Source: Scylla paramamosain (Eukaryota > Arthropoda > Malacostraca > Decapoda > Portunidae). From it: 64,000 bases of DNA. Position numbers and translations under genes: made by a program. Each line of letters starts with the position of its first letter. The stretch's first letter is position 1. A model generated the notes under the pieces. It was not told where the DNA came from. It made no database searches and saw nothing but the letters and a program-made list of their open reading frames with translations. Below are positions 35,688 to 46,070 of the stretch, one piece after another. The stretch spans positions 13,819,255 through 13,883,254 of the forward strand of contig NC_087173.1 in the NCBI RefSeq assembly GCF_035594125.1, in the 5' to 3' direction.

Positions 35688-37121
35688 TCACTGATGGGCG
35701 AGATTGTGGGCGTGGCGGCGGGCGTGGTGGGTGTGACGGTGGCCAGCGTGAGCGGCGTGGGCGGTGCGGCCAGCGGCCTCCAGACAGCCCCTGACAAATG
35801 CCTCCGCGCCGGCCACCTGGGTGCGCGGGCCGCGCAGCAGCACGGTGCGAGACACCTTGTCTGTTGCTGGCGGCACTCTCACCTGCACGTCAGGGAACTC
35901 CTGCAGTAGTCTCCTGACAGTCGCGCCGGCGGGACCCACCACGTGGCACCGCTGGCGTGGCGTCACCGCCACTTGCGCCTCGATCACCTCGGCCTGCCGG
36001 AGCAAGGCCTCGAGGCGCGCCAGGGCGGCGGGAACCTTCCGGGCAGGTCCGCACAACCTGATGGTGGCGGTGCGGGTGTCTGAGGGAGGCGGCACACACA
36101 CTCGCACGCCAGCGAACTCTTGGCACACTTCCCGCAGTGTGGCGCCGCGTGGGCCAACGATGTAGCGCCGCATGTGGGGCGCTACGGCGAGAGTGGCCTC
36201 CTTCTCTTCCTCCTGCCAAGAGCGGCGCACGCTGTCCAGCGCACGCTGCTGCTTGGCTCTCTCAGCCCGCTGCTTTCCTTTCTTCGCCTCGAGCTGCTGG
36301 CGTCGAGGAGACTCGATGGCGGCCTTCACCTCAGGCAGGCTAGGTGCCTTCACCTTCTTGGGCCTGTTCTTGCCGCGGCCCACCACCTTCTTGCCCTCTG
36401 AGTCCCTCTTAGGGGGGTCTGGGTCCTCAGGGGTCTCCGCCACAGTCTCCTTAGGCAGGCTAGGCTGTGCCCTCACCTTCCTGGGCCTTTTCTTTTTGCA
36501 GGCAACCACCGTCCAGCCCTCCGAGTCGCCTTCTGTGGCTTCAGGAGTCTCGGGGGCCTCAGAGGCCTTAGGGGCCTCTGAGGCCTCGCCGGACACCTGC
36601 TTCACGCCCATCGCCAGGTCCTCATCTGCCTTAACCGGAGGCGCCTTCTCCACCTTCACTTTTCGCTTCTTTCTCTTACGCTTCTTCTTACTAGTGTGGG
36701 TGGGTTTTTCTTTCCCATCGTCGCTTTCGTTATTTTCTGCTTTGTTTTCCGCTTCTACTAATGCTTCATCTTCGCAGGTTTTCATTTCTTGATCTGCTAC
36801 AAAGTCTTTTTCTTCGTCATTTCCGTTATCTCCGTCATCTTCCATCGTTTCCTCTGCGTGTACGATGGCGCGCGTTACTGTCTCTTCTTCAATAGTTTCT
36901 TCTTCTGTGTCTTCGATGACTTTTTCTTTAACGTTGTCGGTCTTGGCTGCTTCCCGCACTGCTGCTTTCTTCTTCCTGCGGAAGAGTCGCCGCAGCAGGT
37001 ACAGGAAGCCACAGCATTTGACGGCGCGTTCTTCTTTCATGTCTTCTTCGGCGGCGCGTTCCATGTCGTCGTCCGCTGGTGCGGGCAAAATTTCTTCTGC
37101 GCTCCAGGTTTCCATTTTCAT
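35688..37121 (-). CDS. intronless two-KH-domain protein, vigilin-like
   Basis: A 477-codon uninterrupted frame. Residues 36-52 are CCGFLYLLRRLFRRKKK, a Cys/hydrophobic/basic patch that could bind membrane. Residues 63-140 are strongly acidic. Residues 145-158 are a basic cluster (KKKRKRKKRKVKV), a likely nuclear signal. Two diverged copies of a DSEG(W/K)xVV...KKxRPRKVxA module occupy about 199-218 and 240-259. Two KH domains lie at about 309-377 (GXXG loop GPRG, 323-326) and 381-448 (GPAG, 396-399); spacing and sequence resemble adjacent vigilin KH repeats. The tail is His-rich. KH domains bind single-stranded RNA. The start ATG at 37121 is the first in the frame. The gene sits inside intron 3 of the VIT/VWA gene on the same strand. 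With no introns and only two of vigilin's many KH domains, it may be a retrogene or a fused fragment. Confidence 0.82.
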   Translation of the reverse strand: MKMETWSAEEILPAPADDDMERAAEEDMKEERAVKCCGFLYLLRRLFRRKKKAAVREAAKTDNVKEKVIEDTEEETIEEETVTRAIVHAEETMEDDGDNGNDEEKDFVADQEMKTCEDEALVEAENKAENNESDDGKEKPTHTSKKKRKRKKRKVKVEKAPPVKADEDLAMGVKQVSGEASEAPKASEAPETPEATEGDSEGWTVVACKKKRPRKVRAQPSLPKETVAETPEDPDPPKRDSEGKKVVGRGKNRPKKVKAPSLPEVKAAIESPRRQQLEAKKGKQRAERAKQQRALDSVRRSWQEEEKEATLAVAPHMRRYIVGPRGATLREVCQEFAGVRVCVPPPSDTRTATIRLCGPARKVPAALARLEALLRQAEVIEAQVAVTPRQRCHVVGPAGATVRRLLQEFPDVQVRVPPATDKVSRTVLLRGPRTQVAGAEAFVRGCLEAAGRTAHAAHAGHRHTHHARRHAHNLAHQ

Positions 37122-37212
37122 CCCTTCCTTACTACCCTCTCAAACCTCGCCCCTACCCCCTCAAATTTTGCTAATTTCTTTTATTGCAAAATAAAATTTA
37201 AGGTGTCCTCTG

Positions 37213-37217
37213 ATTGG
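37213..37217 (-). promoter_or_regulatory. CCAAT box upstream of the KH gene
   Basis: CCAAT on the minus strand within CCACCAATCAGAGG, about 92 bp upstream of the ATG. Placement and extended match fit an NF-Y-type site. No clear TATA box was seen. Confidence 0.3.
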
Positions 37218-37548
37218 TGGACTGGTGCGTGATCAACTCCAAGCTCACAGCCAGGAGAGAGTCAAGGCTCACCGCTCTGAGTTATGTTCACTACATGTAA
37301 TGGCATCAACTGTACATAAGAAGTGGCTGCACTAAAGCTGTTATCTACACTATACATAAGTATTTAGCAGCTTATCCTAATACAGTGACAAACGACGCGA
37401 GAGAGAGAGAGAGAGAGAGAGAGGGTGTGAATGACAGAAAACAGACACAATATGATAGTCTATACACCTCGTTGGAGATTCATGATTCTATTAATATGAA
37501 CCAATGAATCTTTGTTTTTTTTTTCAGAATATGAATAGCAGTTTCGAG

Positions 37549-37584
37549 AATATTGATATCAATATTGATATCAATATTGATATC
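37549..37584 (+). repeat. 12-bp palindromic repeat (AATATTGATATC), three copies
   Basis: Three perfect units, each made of two six-base palindromes (AATATT and GATATC), so the whole array is self-complementary. Confidence 0.9.
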
Positions 37585-37599
37585 AGAGGCTCGTGAGAA

Positions 37600-38705
37600 A
37601 GATTAGGGCACGTGGGATAGATGGGTGTTAGGCTGGATAAAGTCATAGCTAAGCGACAGACGACAGAGAGTAGTAATAAACGGCTCCAAATCTGGGAGTG
37701 GGGTAATGTAATTAGTGGGGTGCCACAGGGATTAGTATTTGGGCCATTGTTGTTTTTAATATATATATCAATGACTTGGATAATGGAATTAGTAGTGATG
37801 TTAGTAAACTTGTGGATGACACGAAGATAGGTAGATTAGTTTGGTCAGAATCTGATGCCATCACTTTGTAGGCAGATTTAGATCGGATGAACGAATGGAC
37901 AGACAGATGGCAAATGCAATTTAACATAAAAAAATGCAATGTACTTAGCGTAGGTAGAGGAAACCTACACAGTAGTTACACAATAAACAACTCAGCTCTA
38001 GTAGGTTAAAAGTACGAAAAAGATTTAGGAGTTATAGTTAGCTCTGAACTCTGTCTAAGAAAGCAATGCATAGAGGCCAGAAACAGGGCAAATAGGGTAT
38101 TAGGATTCATTTTTAGGAGTGTTAAAAGTAGAAGACCTGAAGTAATATTAAAGTTATAATTGACGCTGGTCAGACCTCATCTAGACTACGTTGTGCAGTT
38201 TTGGTCCCCATATTACAAGAAGGTTATAGATCTATTAGAATCAGTACAAAGGACATTGACTAAAAGGATACAGGGTATGAGGAGTATTCCTTACGAGGCG
38301 AGATTGAAGCTGTTAAATTTACATTCTTTAGATAGATGTAGGTTAAGAGGGGACCTGACAGAAGTCTTTAAGTGGTATAAAGGTTATAACATGGGGGACG
38401 TAAGCAAAATTCTTAGGATCAGCAACCAGGATAGAACAAGAAATAACGGGCTCAAGCTTGAAAAATTTAGGTTTAAAAAAGAGATAGGAAGAAATTGGTT
38501 CTCAAATAGAGTGGTAGATGAATGGAACGGACTCAGTAATCAAGTTGTTAGTGCTAAGACATTAGGGAGTTATAAGAGAAGATTAGGCGGATTTATGGAT
38601 GGGGATGATAGGTGGAAATAGGTAGGTATATTTCATACAGGGACTGCCACGTGTAGGTCTGATGGCTTCTTGCAGCTTCCTTTATTTCTTATGTTCCTAT
38701 GTTCT
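37600..38705 (+). mobile_element. CR1-like LINE, 5'-truncated, RT half
   Basis: The RT part begins near GVPQGLVFGPLLFLIYI (about 37719). The catalytic box reads LVDDTK where FADDTK is usual (about 37810). MNEWTDRWQMQFN follows (about 37888). The C-terminal frame (38160-38621) is intact from LVRPHLDYVVQFWSPYYKK to DGDDRWK. The tail has GGGACTGCCACGTGTAGG and TTCTTATG-type repeats running into (TA)n(GA)n. Stops at 37869 and 38157 inactivate it. Confidence 0.85.
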
Positions 38706-38814
<109 letters not shown>

Positions 38815-39029
38815 ATAGTATTATAAATGAGATAAATTACCGCTCGCAGGCCTGCGCCGTATATGAACAACGTGTGTTTTTAAGCATCCAGAGCAAAGTG
38901 GTTAAAGATAAGAGATGGTTGTACAGTAAAGATGCTTCAGAATGACTGGATTATAGTCTGTTCACTTAAGTTAGATTTCTGGAGCCTCGGTGGGTTTATA
39001 AGCTCGCAGCTGATTGGCTGATGTTGCAT

Positions 39030-39424
39030 TTCTTGCTGTCTTCTACCACTATTTTCATGTTAACTGCTCTCCTGATCTTGCTAACTGCATGCCTCTCCTC
39101 CTCCAACGGCCTCACTGCACAACACTTTCTTCTTTCTCTCACCCCTATTCTGTCCACCTCTCTAATGCAAGAGTTACCTAGTATTCCCAATTATTCATCT
39201 CTTTCTCTGGTAAACTCTGGAACTCCCTGCCTGCTTCTGTATTTCCATCTTCCTATGACTTGAATTCCTTCAAGAGGGAGGTTTCAAAACACTTATCCTG
39301 TAATTTTTGTCTTCTGCTTTCAGCTCTGGGGACGTCACTTCAGTGGCGTGGCCTTTTCTTTTTTTCAATTATTATATTTGTGTTGCTCTTTACCGGTGCC
39401 CCTCCTACATGAAAAAAAGAAAAC
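39030..39424 (+). mobile_element. Jockey/BS-like LINE 3' fragment
   Basis: It matches the last part of the copies at 1431 and 21757: TTCTACCACTATTTTCATG, GTAAACTCTGGAACTCCCTG, TTCAAGAGGGAGGTTTCAA. The untranslated tail ends in GCCCCTCCTACATGAAAAAA. Confidence 0.85.
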
Positions 39425-39739
39425 ACTTCACACCTTTTCTTTCACTCTACATTATTTTTTTTATTTCTTATTTAAACTGATTTACATATGAATATGAAGA
39501 ATAAAAATAAATAAATAAATAAAAACAATAAATCCCCCCCAAAAAAAAGTGGACCGGGTAAAAAAAAAAAATCCAGGCTTTGTCCTGAGCTGCTGCGACG
39601 GTGTGCGGGAACGGATTAATCCATTTTTACTTTGATTCCTGTGGGGAAAATAGTTTTGATTTCTGAACATTTCCGAGTTAGAACAGCTTTCATAGACGAA
39701 TTAAGTTAAAAAACCAAGGTTCCACTGTACATGTGTTTC
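39425..39739. other. intron 3, AT-rich, no gene seen
   Basis: A-runs and (AAAT)n near 39500-39560. Confidence 0.45.
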
Positions 39740-39965
39740 GAAGCTTTAGGTAATGGAAAATAACAATTACATGTGTTTTGTTGAGGTAAGTAATAGAAAA
39801 GTAACAATTACATGTTTTGAAGCTTTAGGTAATGGAAAATAACAATTACATGTGTTTTGTTGAGGTAAATCATAGAAAAATAACAATTACATGTTTTGAA
39901 GCTTTAGGTAATGGAAAATAACAATTACATGTGTTTTGCTAGTGTAGGTAATAGAAAAATAAAAA
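39740..39965 (+). repeat. 79-bp minisatellite, about three copies
   Basis: Units beginning GAAGCTTTAGGTAATGGAAA start at 39740, 39819 and 39898. Each contains two ATAACAATTACATG-like half-units, so the repeat is itself an old duplication of about 40 bp. Confidence 0.92.
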
Positions 39966-40126
39966 GTGAATGCATTCTAAGCGTTTCAGCGAATTCTCCT
40001 CGCCCCAAACCAATCTGGTATAATCTGGAATATAACAATCAATAACAACTACAAGTGTTTTAGTGCATTTCAAACCCACCACACACTCCCTTGAGCTGAC
40101 ACGACCTGTGACCTCAGCTGACCTAC

Positions 40127-40255
40127 CTTGCCTGCGAGGGTGGTCAGCAGGGGTGTAGCGCGGGTTGAGTACTGTGGGCAAAACAAAGCTGATGATGCCG
40201 TCTGTCTCAACCCTCAACTCCATCACCAGACGAAGGGTGACCTTGGCCCTCGTTC
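40127..40255 (-). CDS. VWA5A-like: VIT/VWA protein (VWA5A-like), exon 3 of those visible
   Basis: After two carried bases the exon encodes TRAKVTLRLVMELRVETDG, then IISFVLPTVLNPRYTPAD. This is the VIT-domain core; vertebrate VWA5A has LRFVLPAVLNPRY here. The acceptor CTGCTGCAG and donor CAAG/GTAGGT (40126-40125) are canonical. The exon is 129 bp with phases 2 in and 1 out. Confidence 0.9.
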
Positions 40256-40505
40256 CTGCAGCAGAAGCGGGCGGGGTGAGAGAGGGTGAGGTATGGGTGG
40301 GTCAGGGCGAGGCAGCATAAGGTAGGGTGAGGAAGCTAAGGTATGGGTGGAGCAAGGTGAGGAAGGCTGAGGTAGGTTGGCAGCAACCTTTATAATGCTA
40401 TTTTCCTCATACCTACAATGTTTTTAGATATTTCTGTAGACAGGGTGAGGTAAGGGTGAGGCAAGGAGAGGTACGGGTGACAGTAACTTCTCTCTTTCTC
40501 TCTCT

Positions 40506-40563
<58 letters not shown>

Positions 40564-40608
40564 ACCACCACCACCACCACAACCACAACCACCACCACAA
40601 CCACGAAC
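40256..40608. other. intron 2: GGTGAGG-rich and simple repeats
   Basis: A GGGTGAGG(T/C)A motif recurs loosely at 40275-40360 and 40440-40480. (CA)n lies at 40509-40560, followed by (CCA)n right up to the exon 2 donor. Confidence 0.6.
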
Positions 40609-40720
40609 CCGCAGGAAAGTTGCCGAGGTTAAGCGTGAGAATGTCGCTTGAGTCAGGGTCTTCTCGTGTCATGAGGGCAGTCTTCCCCTCTTTCAAAGCC
40701 TCCTTGTACACCTTCTCTGC
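40609..40720 (-). CDS. VWA5A-like: VIT/VWA protein (VWA5A-like), exon 2 of those visible
   Basis: The exon encodes AEKVYKEALKEGKTALMTRE, then DPDSSDILTLNLGNFPAG, matching the VIT segment YEKAISQGHQAFL...FSCNVGNLQPG. The acceptor CTCACACAG is good. The donor G/GTTCGT (40608-40607) is weak but is the only one that keeps phase with exon 3. The length is 112 bp. Confidence 0.88.
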
Positions 40721-40783
40721 CTGTGTGAGGAAAGGGAACCAGTGTGTAGGGCTTACAGCAGGAAAATGAGTTAGTGGTGGAAG

Positions 40784-40822
40784 CTGTCAGGCCTACACGT
40801 GGCAGTCTCTCCCTGTGGGCAA
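40784..40822 (-). mobile_element. tiny CR1-like tail remnant
   Basis: The minus strand reads GAGACTGCCACGTGTAGGCC then TGACAGCTTCC, the terminal block of the CR1 family seen at 38640. Confidence 0.5.
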
Positions 40823-41098
40823 TGTCAAGTACCTACCCAGTTTATAATTATTTTCTTGTGAGTCTACTCATATATACGCTAATGGTAAACACTTTGCCTT
40901 CGTTAGATATAAAAAAAAAGTCTCAATGTTAAAAAAAAATAGGAGGAAATAAGGCACACACACATTTAGCACAGGCGCCGCTGCAAAACGTTCAAAGCAG
41001 CAAAAATGGCAGGTTGATATATTGATATGAAAAAAAATGATAGCATGTTAAATATTATTAAAAAACACTAAAAATAGCATAGGGGATAAGCCTAATAC

Positions 41099-41200
41099 CT
41101 TGTTCTTCTCCAAGCAGTGAGTCACAATGGTTCTGCCGTCCAGCTGCGCCTCACAGTGGTACACAGCTGCGCCCTCCTCCACAGGCAGCACCGCCCGCAC
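41099..41200 (-). CDS. VWA5A-like: VIT/VWA protein (VWA5A-like), exon 1 of those visible
   Basis: The exon encodes VRAVLPVEEGAAVYHCEAQL, then DGRTIVTHCLEKNK, aligning with FVFPMDEDSAVYSFEALVDG in the vertebrate VIT domain. The acceptor (CTCTTATAG) and donor (AAG/GTATTA) are good. It is 102 bp, phase 0 at both ends. The VIT start and the N-terminus must lie upstream (higher coordinates) but were not found before 45.5 kb. The VIT domain mediates protein interaction in ITIH-like and VWA5 families, and VWA domains bind partners through a metal site. Confidence 0.88.
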
Positions 41201-41751
41201 CTATAAGAGAGAGAGAGAGAGGCGCCAGGCAGGGGAGGAAAGAATGAAGTAAAGAAAGAAAGGACAAAACACACGCCTCTTTTTTCTTCCTTTTTCATGT
41301 TTAACTCCTTCTCCTCCTTTTCCTTCTGCGTTAGCAAAGGAAATTATCAAATAAGGAAAGGAGGAATGAAATGTGAAGAAAGAGGGGAGGAAGCAGACTC
41401 TCCTTATTACCGAACGCCATTATTCTTCCTACTTTCATGTTTATCTGCTCCTTCTCCTTATTAGTGAAAAGAACGATTAAATAAGAAAAGAGAGGAGGAA
41501 GGAAAGTTAAGGTTCTAGCTATGAAATGCATATGATTGTTCCCCCTCCTCCTCCTCTTCATTAATGTTGTACTAGTGAAATTAATGCATATATAAGGACT
41601 GCGCCAGATAAGAAAATTACGAAGTAAAGAAATTCAAATTAAAGAAGGAAAGATGCTGGCCTTGTTTTCCTTTTTGGTTTATTGCTTCTTTGTGTTTATT
41701 TTCTTCTCTTTTTTCCTCCTCCTCGTGCGATAATCTAATACCACTTTTTTT

Positions 41752-41754
<3 letters not shown>
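41201..41754. other. intron, no gene seen
   Basis: Two related purine-rich stretches (about 41220-41350 and 41350-41480) share GGAGGAA and CATGTTTA motifs and look like an old duplication. Confidence 0.45.

Positions 41755-41755
<1 letters not shown>

Positions 41756-41841
<86 letters not shown>
41756..41841. repeat. (GA)n microsatellite
   Basis: About 43 GA units. Confidence 0.98.
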
Positions 41842-41844
<3 letters not shown>

Positions 41845-42337
41845 GGGAGAGGTGCGGAGTACTGTGAAACACTCCTGCTTCCCAAAGGCTCCAGAGGTAA
41901 AGGTAAAGTATCAAAAATATAAAAATAGATAGTATACACTACAAAAATATAATTAAATAAATAAATACAGATATTGTACACCTTATTGTAAAAATATCCT
42001 ACAGTCTGGGACCAAACGTAGGATATTCATTGAGTATTTCCCTGAGAGTGGCTGAGTCTATGAAATGGTCAATGAGGCTATACAAGTCATGTTGACCTCG
42101 CAGCCTAAATTTACCAATGAGAGGACATTCCGTGACATAATGACGCAGAGTGTGTCCCCTTGGTGCAGCACACAGCACACAGCACACGCCAGGAGAAGCA
42201 CTGACTTTCCAAAAGTATTTATAGCCTAATTTGAGCCTCATTGCCACCCTGTCGTGTGATGCAGTGTGTCTCCCATAGGTGTAAGCGCAGCTCTGGGAGA
42301 CACGTACATAGAGAAGACTACTGCCTATGGAAACAAA

Positions 42338-42476
42338 GCTCCAACTGATCACTAATGCTACTATGTACAACTGATCACTAATGCTACTATGTACAACTGA
42401 TCACTAATGCTACTATGTACAACTGATCACTAATGCTACTATGTACAACTGATCACTAATGCTACTATGTACAAAG
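42338..42476. repeat. 26-bp tandem repeat inside the I-type LINE, five copies
   Basis: The unit CAACTGATCACTAATGCTAC plus TATGTA is repeated almost perfectly. 26 is not a multiple of three, so each copy shifts the LINE reading frame. Confidence 0.95.
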
Positions 42477-43081
42477 TCCTTAATGCTACTCTTAATACTC
42501 GTATAGCCCAGAGTGTACTCAGCGCCAGGGTCCACTGTGTCGTCCTGAAAAGCACATTGAGCAAGACGGTCTGCCTTATCATTAAGCGGGATACCCACAT
42601 GAGAGGGTATCCAGGTGAAGTGAACCGTGGCACCAGCACCTTCTAGGGTGTGGATGAGATCAAGACATTTATTAACTAGATCACAGTCCATGGGGGAGGT
42701 AGACTGGAGAGCATACAGTGCAGCCTGACTGTCAACAAAGAAGAATATATCCTTACGGAGAGGCGCCACAATATGGAGCGCCTCCAGAACAGCATACAGT
42801 TCTGCCCTAGTGGAGGACATGTGTGCAGGGAGCCGCCTGGAAACCTCAGTGTCAGTGTGGTGATTGGCAGAAATGTAGTCGCGGATGAACAGCCCACATC
42901 CGGACCTGCTGCCATTGACTGAACCATCACAATAAACATGAATAGCCTGAACGTGGGGGTACTTGGACAATTTAGTCATGAACATGTCTTGCAGCACATG
43001 AGGAGGCCAGTCCCTCTTGCGCTGATGCAGTGAGTGAATATCAACACTGACACGGTGAGGGTTGGAGCGGTGACATAACAA
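42413..43081 (-). pseudogene. I-type LINE RNase H domain
   Basis: A 222-codon open frame with the RNase H acidic residues visible in order: YCDGS, AELYAVLE, VDSQAALY and, after WIPSHVG, NDKADRLA. The frame runs into the 26-bp repeats and is cut off from the C-terminal frame. Confidence 0.85.
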
Positions 43082-43410
43082 CGTTAATACAGGCCTCGGC
43101 TATACCTACACTTGTAAGAACTCCCAAGATCTTCCTGAGGTATGGAGTTGTAGGAGTCCGAGGATCACGATACAGGGGGTCAGTGATCCCTTCAGAGAGT
43201 CGGAGCCCGTGCATAGCATCCGACCAACATTACGACAAGTAATTTCCTATATCCTACACATAATACTCGGCAGGTGCAGTTCAGCTCTGAGGACCTCAGT
43301 CCTTGCAGTCCTGGGGCATCCCAAAATTATTCTCATGGCTTCATTCTGAACAAGCTCCAGGGGGACAGAGCTGGGTGGCACTAAACTGTATTAAAATAGG
43401 AGCTGCGTAG

Positions 43411-43935
43411 TCAATGATGGACCGTACGACAGATATATAGAACATCCTTAGAACTGGAATGCCAGTCCCCAGGCCCCTGTTTGCTAACAGCCGAAGTGGC
43501 ACTAGCCGTGGCAGACAGGTCTCGAACATAGTGTACAGCGTGGAGTGACTTCCTGAAACTCAGCTGTACACCCAGGTACTTGTGTGTATGAACTCCAGGG
43601 ATGGGAACATTATTTACAGTGGGCGGTCGAGAGACCTTCCCTTTGGCTTGAAATTTGGTTTTACATTCATTAATTACAAGTCCCATTTGAACACACAATG
43701 CTGCTAGTTGTGACAGAGCTGACTGGAGAGTCCCGGATGTGGGGCATTGGAGGAGCATGTCGTCAGCATAGATGAGGACCTGGGTGCCCTGTGGGAAGGA
43801 ACAATGCGCAATTTTGTCCATTAAAGCATTGAAAAGCATTGGACTAAGGACTCCAACCTGTGGTGTTCCAAGCTCAAAGACTTCCTCAGAGGAGACTGCA
43901 CCTTGAAACCAAACCTGTGCTGTTCTGTTGTACAA
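43411..43935 (-). pseudogene. I-type LINE reverse transcriptase fragment
   Basis: A 174-codon open stretch with VWFQGAVSSEEVFELGTPQ, a Val in place of the second Gly of GTPQGG, LIYADDMLLQC, and HKYLGVQLSF. It is continuous with the RT start beyond the solo LTR after allowing one frameshift. Confidence 0.85.
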
Positions 43936-43996
43936 ATAGTCCCTGATCCATCCTAAATATCTACCTTTGACACCTTTGAAAATGAATTCATAATAA

Positions 43997-44366
43997 TGTT
44001 ACACCAGGGGTATTGGTGCGGGTGGCAGCACTGTGGGAGGTGGTAGCACTGGGAGAGGCGGGAACAGAGAGAGAGCGTAGACGCGTGGCCGGAGAGGAAG
44101 CCAGCGTGTGCCTGCCTGTTGAGTGCCTGACGTGCCCTGGGAGACTTGTGGTGCCCCTGTGAACTTGTAAAGCAGTGTACTTGCGGAGGATTTGTCAATA
44201 AACTTAGGAAATAGTGCCCGTGTTTTTCCCTTGTGGCCTGGCCTCGTGTGTGTGTGTGTGTGTGTGTGCACGCGCGCCTTGTCCCGGCGTTCAGAGTGTG
44301 ACTCCGCTGCTCTACCTATACCCGTGTGGATAACACGCCCGCCCGGAGTGAGGGATGGGCGCAACA
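43997..44366 (+). mobile_element. solo LTR inserted in the I-type LINE
   Basis: The segment begins TGTTACACC and ends GCGCAACA (TG...CA, with TGTT/AACA inverted ends). It is bracketed by ATAA at 43993-43996 and 44367-44370, a 4-bp target duplication. Removing it with one ATAA rejoins the LINE RT from the DLKGAFDRANKDVI side to the GVKGRYLGW side. An AATAAA signal lies at 44197-44202. A GT run and CGCG lie near 44246-44278. Confidence 0.85.
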
Positions 44367-44640
44367 ATAACATCTTTGTTGGCCCTGTCGAAGGCACCCT
44401 TAAGATCAACGAAAGCTCTGCAGGTAGCATCCTTATTTATAAATCACCCAACAAAACAATGACTTGTGGAATGACTTTTTAGGAAGCCATGTACATTGCC
44501 AGAGAGTACATGGCCCACCTTATATATATAAGCCTGTTCAATATTACCCGTTCCATCATCTTACACAGCTCTGTTATTAATATATAGTCCGAGTTGGCCA
44601 CCCTCTTTCCGCTGCTGTAAAAAATATCTATGCCTAGTAA

Positions 44641-45540
44641 ATGGAGTCATTACTAAAAGGACTGGAATTTTGCATCACTTAGATGAATATGTAAGAGAAA
44701 GAGATGATTTAGGCTCAAAGCAAAGTCATGAAATAGCTATAAACCTAATATTTCTTTACTTATTAATAGCATTCATAATTTTTAATGGCTAAAAAAGAAA
44801 ATTTCTAAGTTTAAAAGGGAGATTTAATATATAGACGAAAACAGTACCCTTTGCAGGACGGTTATATGAACTGGCAGCCATTGTTGATGTTTGCATTGCT
44901 TGCTGGGGCCGGGAGAATTCCACGATTACAGCTCAAATAGAAGGTAATTACTGTCCCTGAGTATGTGTGAAGTGAGAGATGAATTATACCTTATAGGCTA
45001 GTGGAGAATTATATAAGAAACATGCCTTGGATATGAGAAAAGTCCAATTATAGAGGTTCCTTCAGTACCTTCGTCAGTTCCGGAATGTTTAATTGTATTT
45101 TATTTATTGTATTGTTGGAGGTGACTTGAAGGGCGCGGCGTAGTAGTGGAGTGACAGGCAAGGGCATTTCAAGAACTATTGTACAGCACAGACGTATATT
45201 TCACCATCAGAGGACAGGACACAGTTACCTTAAGCCTCGGAAGTCCCCACATAACACCCTAAGCTTGATATAGCTGTCACAACGAAAAGGAAAGAAACAT
45301 AAGTGTGAATAAGAATACATAACACCATTCAGCAAGGACTCCCAGCACCACCCCACAACGCTCAGACCAACACCACCCACACGCCACCACACCCACCTCC
45401 CTGCTGCCGTGACGCATTATTTAGCGCCTTGCTAACAGTCATCTTCCCCAAGTGGTTTAGTAATTTTAGATGCAAGGAAAGAAAAGGCAGGAAGATGATT
45501 ATTGTTATTTTTTATCTTTATTTTCTTTGCAGGAGTGAGT
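44641..45540. other. no gene seen
   Basis: Unique-looking DNA. The missing 5' exons of the VIT/VWA gene were sought here on the minus strand and not found. Confidence 0.4.
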
Positions 45541-45660
45541 GAGGCAGGATGAGTCTGATGGGTGCTTAGGCTGAGAGTCACGCCGCAGGGTCAGTGAGGG
45601 GTACGGCCGGCAGTATGGTGACTCCTACGGCGGCGGTAGGTACAGCTAAGGTGGTCATGT
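45541..45660 (+). other. weak exon candidate, Gly/Tyr-rich end
   Basis: After a CTTTGCAG acceptor, one frame ends with GYGRQYGDSYGGGRYS and a stop at about 45650. It resembles the Gly/Tyr tails of RNA-binding proteins. A stop about 26 codons upstream, still inside the segment, weakens it. Confidence 0.2.
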
Positions 45661-45777
45661 AAAAAAAAACAAAAATAACCAGCAAAGGAAAGTAGAATAA
45701 TTGCTTAAAAACTCAATAAATATGGTGAAAAGTAATGAGAGTTTTGGGAATAAGGTGGTAATCCTTGCCTAGTAATT

Positions 45778-45935
45778 TCCAGACACTGACTGCTTGTTTC
45801 TGGGCAGAGTGTGATGCCTTATCAAGTTGTTACCTACAGAATGAAGGGACCGCCACTGAGACTAATGAACAGAATTAATCTTAACCTAACGCAAACATCA
45901 AAAACACTAGTGCTGTTTCATCATTATCCAAAAAA
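45778..45935 (+). repeat. second copy of the unclassified repeat at 21045-21200
   Basis: It shares TTTCCAGACACTGAC, TTTCTGGGCAGAGT, AATGAAGGGACC and TAATGAAC in the same order. The function and class are unknown. Confidence 0.6.
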
Positions 45936-46066
45936 TAATTAAATAACCAGCAAGAAAAAAAAAAAGGCTTAAAATCAACAAAATAAGACAAAAAAGTAAA
46001 GAAAATTCATAAAAGACAACAGGAGACAATTTCTTTATGTTCAATGATTCAAAACTTCCCAAACCT

Positions 46067-46070
<4 letters not shown>

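Larger units (their letters stand above)
41880..44640 (-). mobile_element. I-type LINE (RT plus RNase H), degenerate
   Basis: The minus-strand order is: an RT start with LCKMMERVILNRL (about 44555-44585); AFVDLKGAFDRANKDVI (about 44372-44425); a solo-LTR interruption; then GVKGRYLGWIRDYLYNRTAQ. ELGTPQVGVLSPMLFNALMD follows (usual GTPQGGVLSP), then the catalytic YADDM (about 43760). RNase H starts near 42970 with YCDGSVNGSRSGCGLF. Further blocks are SSTRAELYAVLEAL and FVDSQAALYAL, then WIPSHVGIPLNDKADRLA. A C-terminal Cys/His region (CCVLCAAPRGHTLRHYVTEC) ends at 41999. RT followed by RNase H is typical of the I group. Frameshifts at several points inactivate it. Confidence 0.88.

Noticed and set aside
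36172..36792. Plus-strand 206-codon open frame
   Set aside because: It is the antisense shadow of the KH-domain gene, caused by its high GC third positions.
45541..45660. hnRNP-like Gly/Tyr tail as a confident exon
   Set aside because: Only about 16 residues look right and an in-frame stop lies close upstream. It is kept as a weak candidate only.
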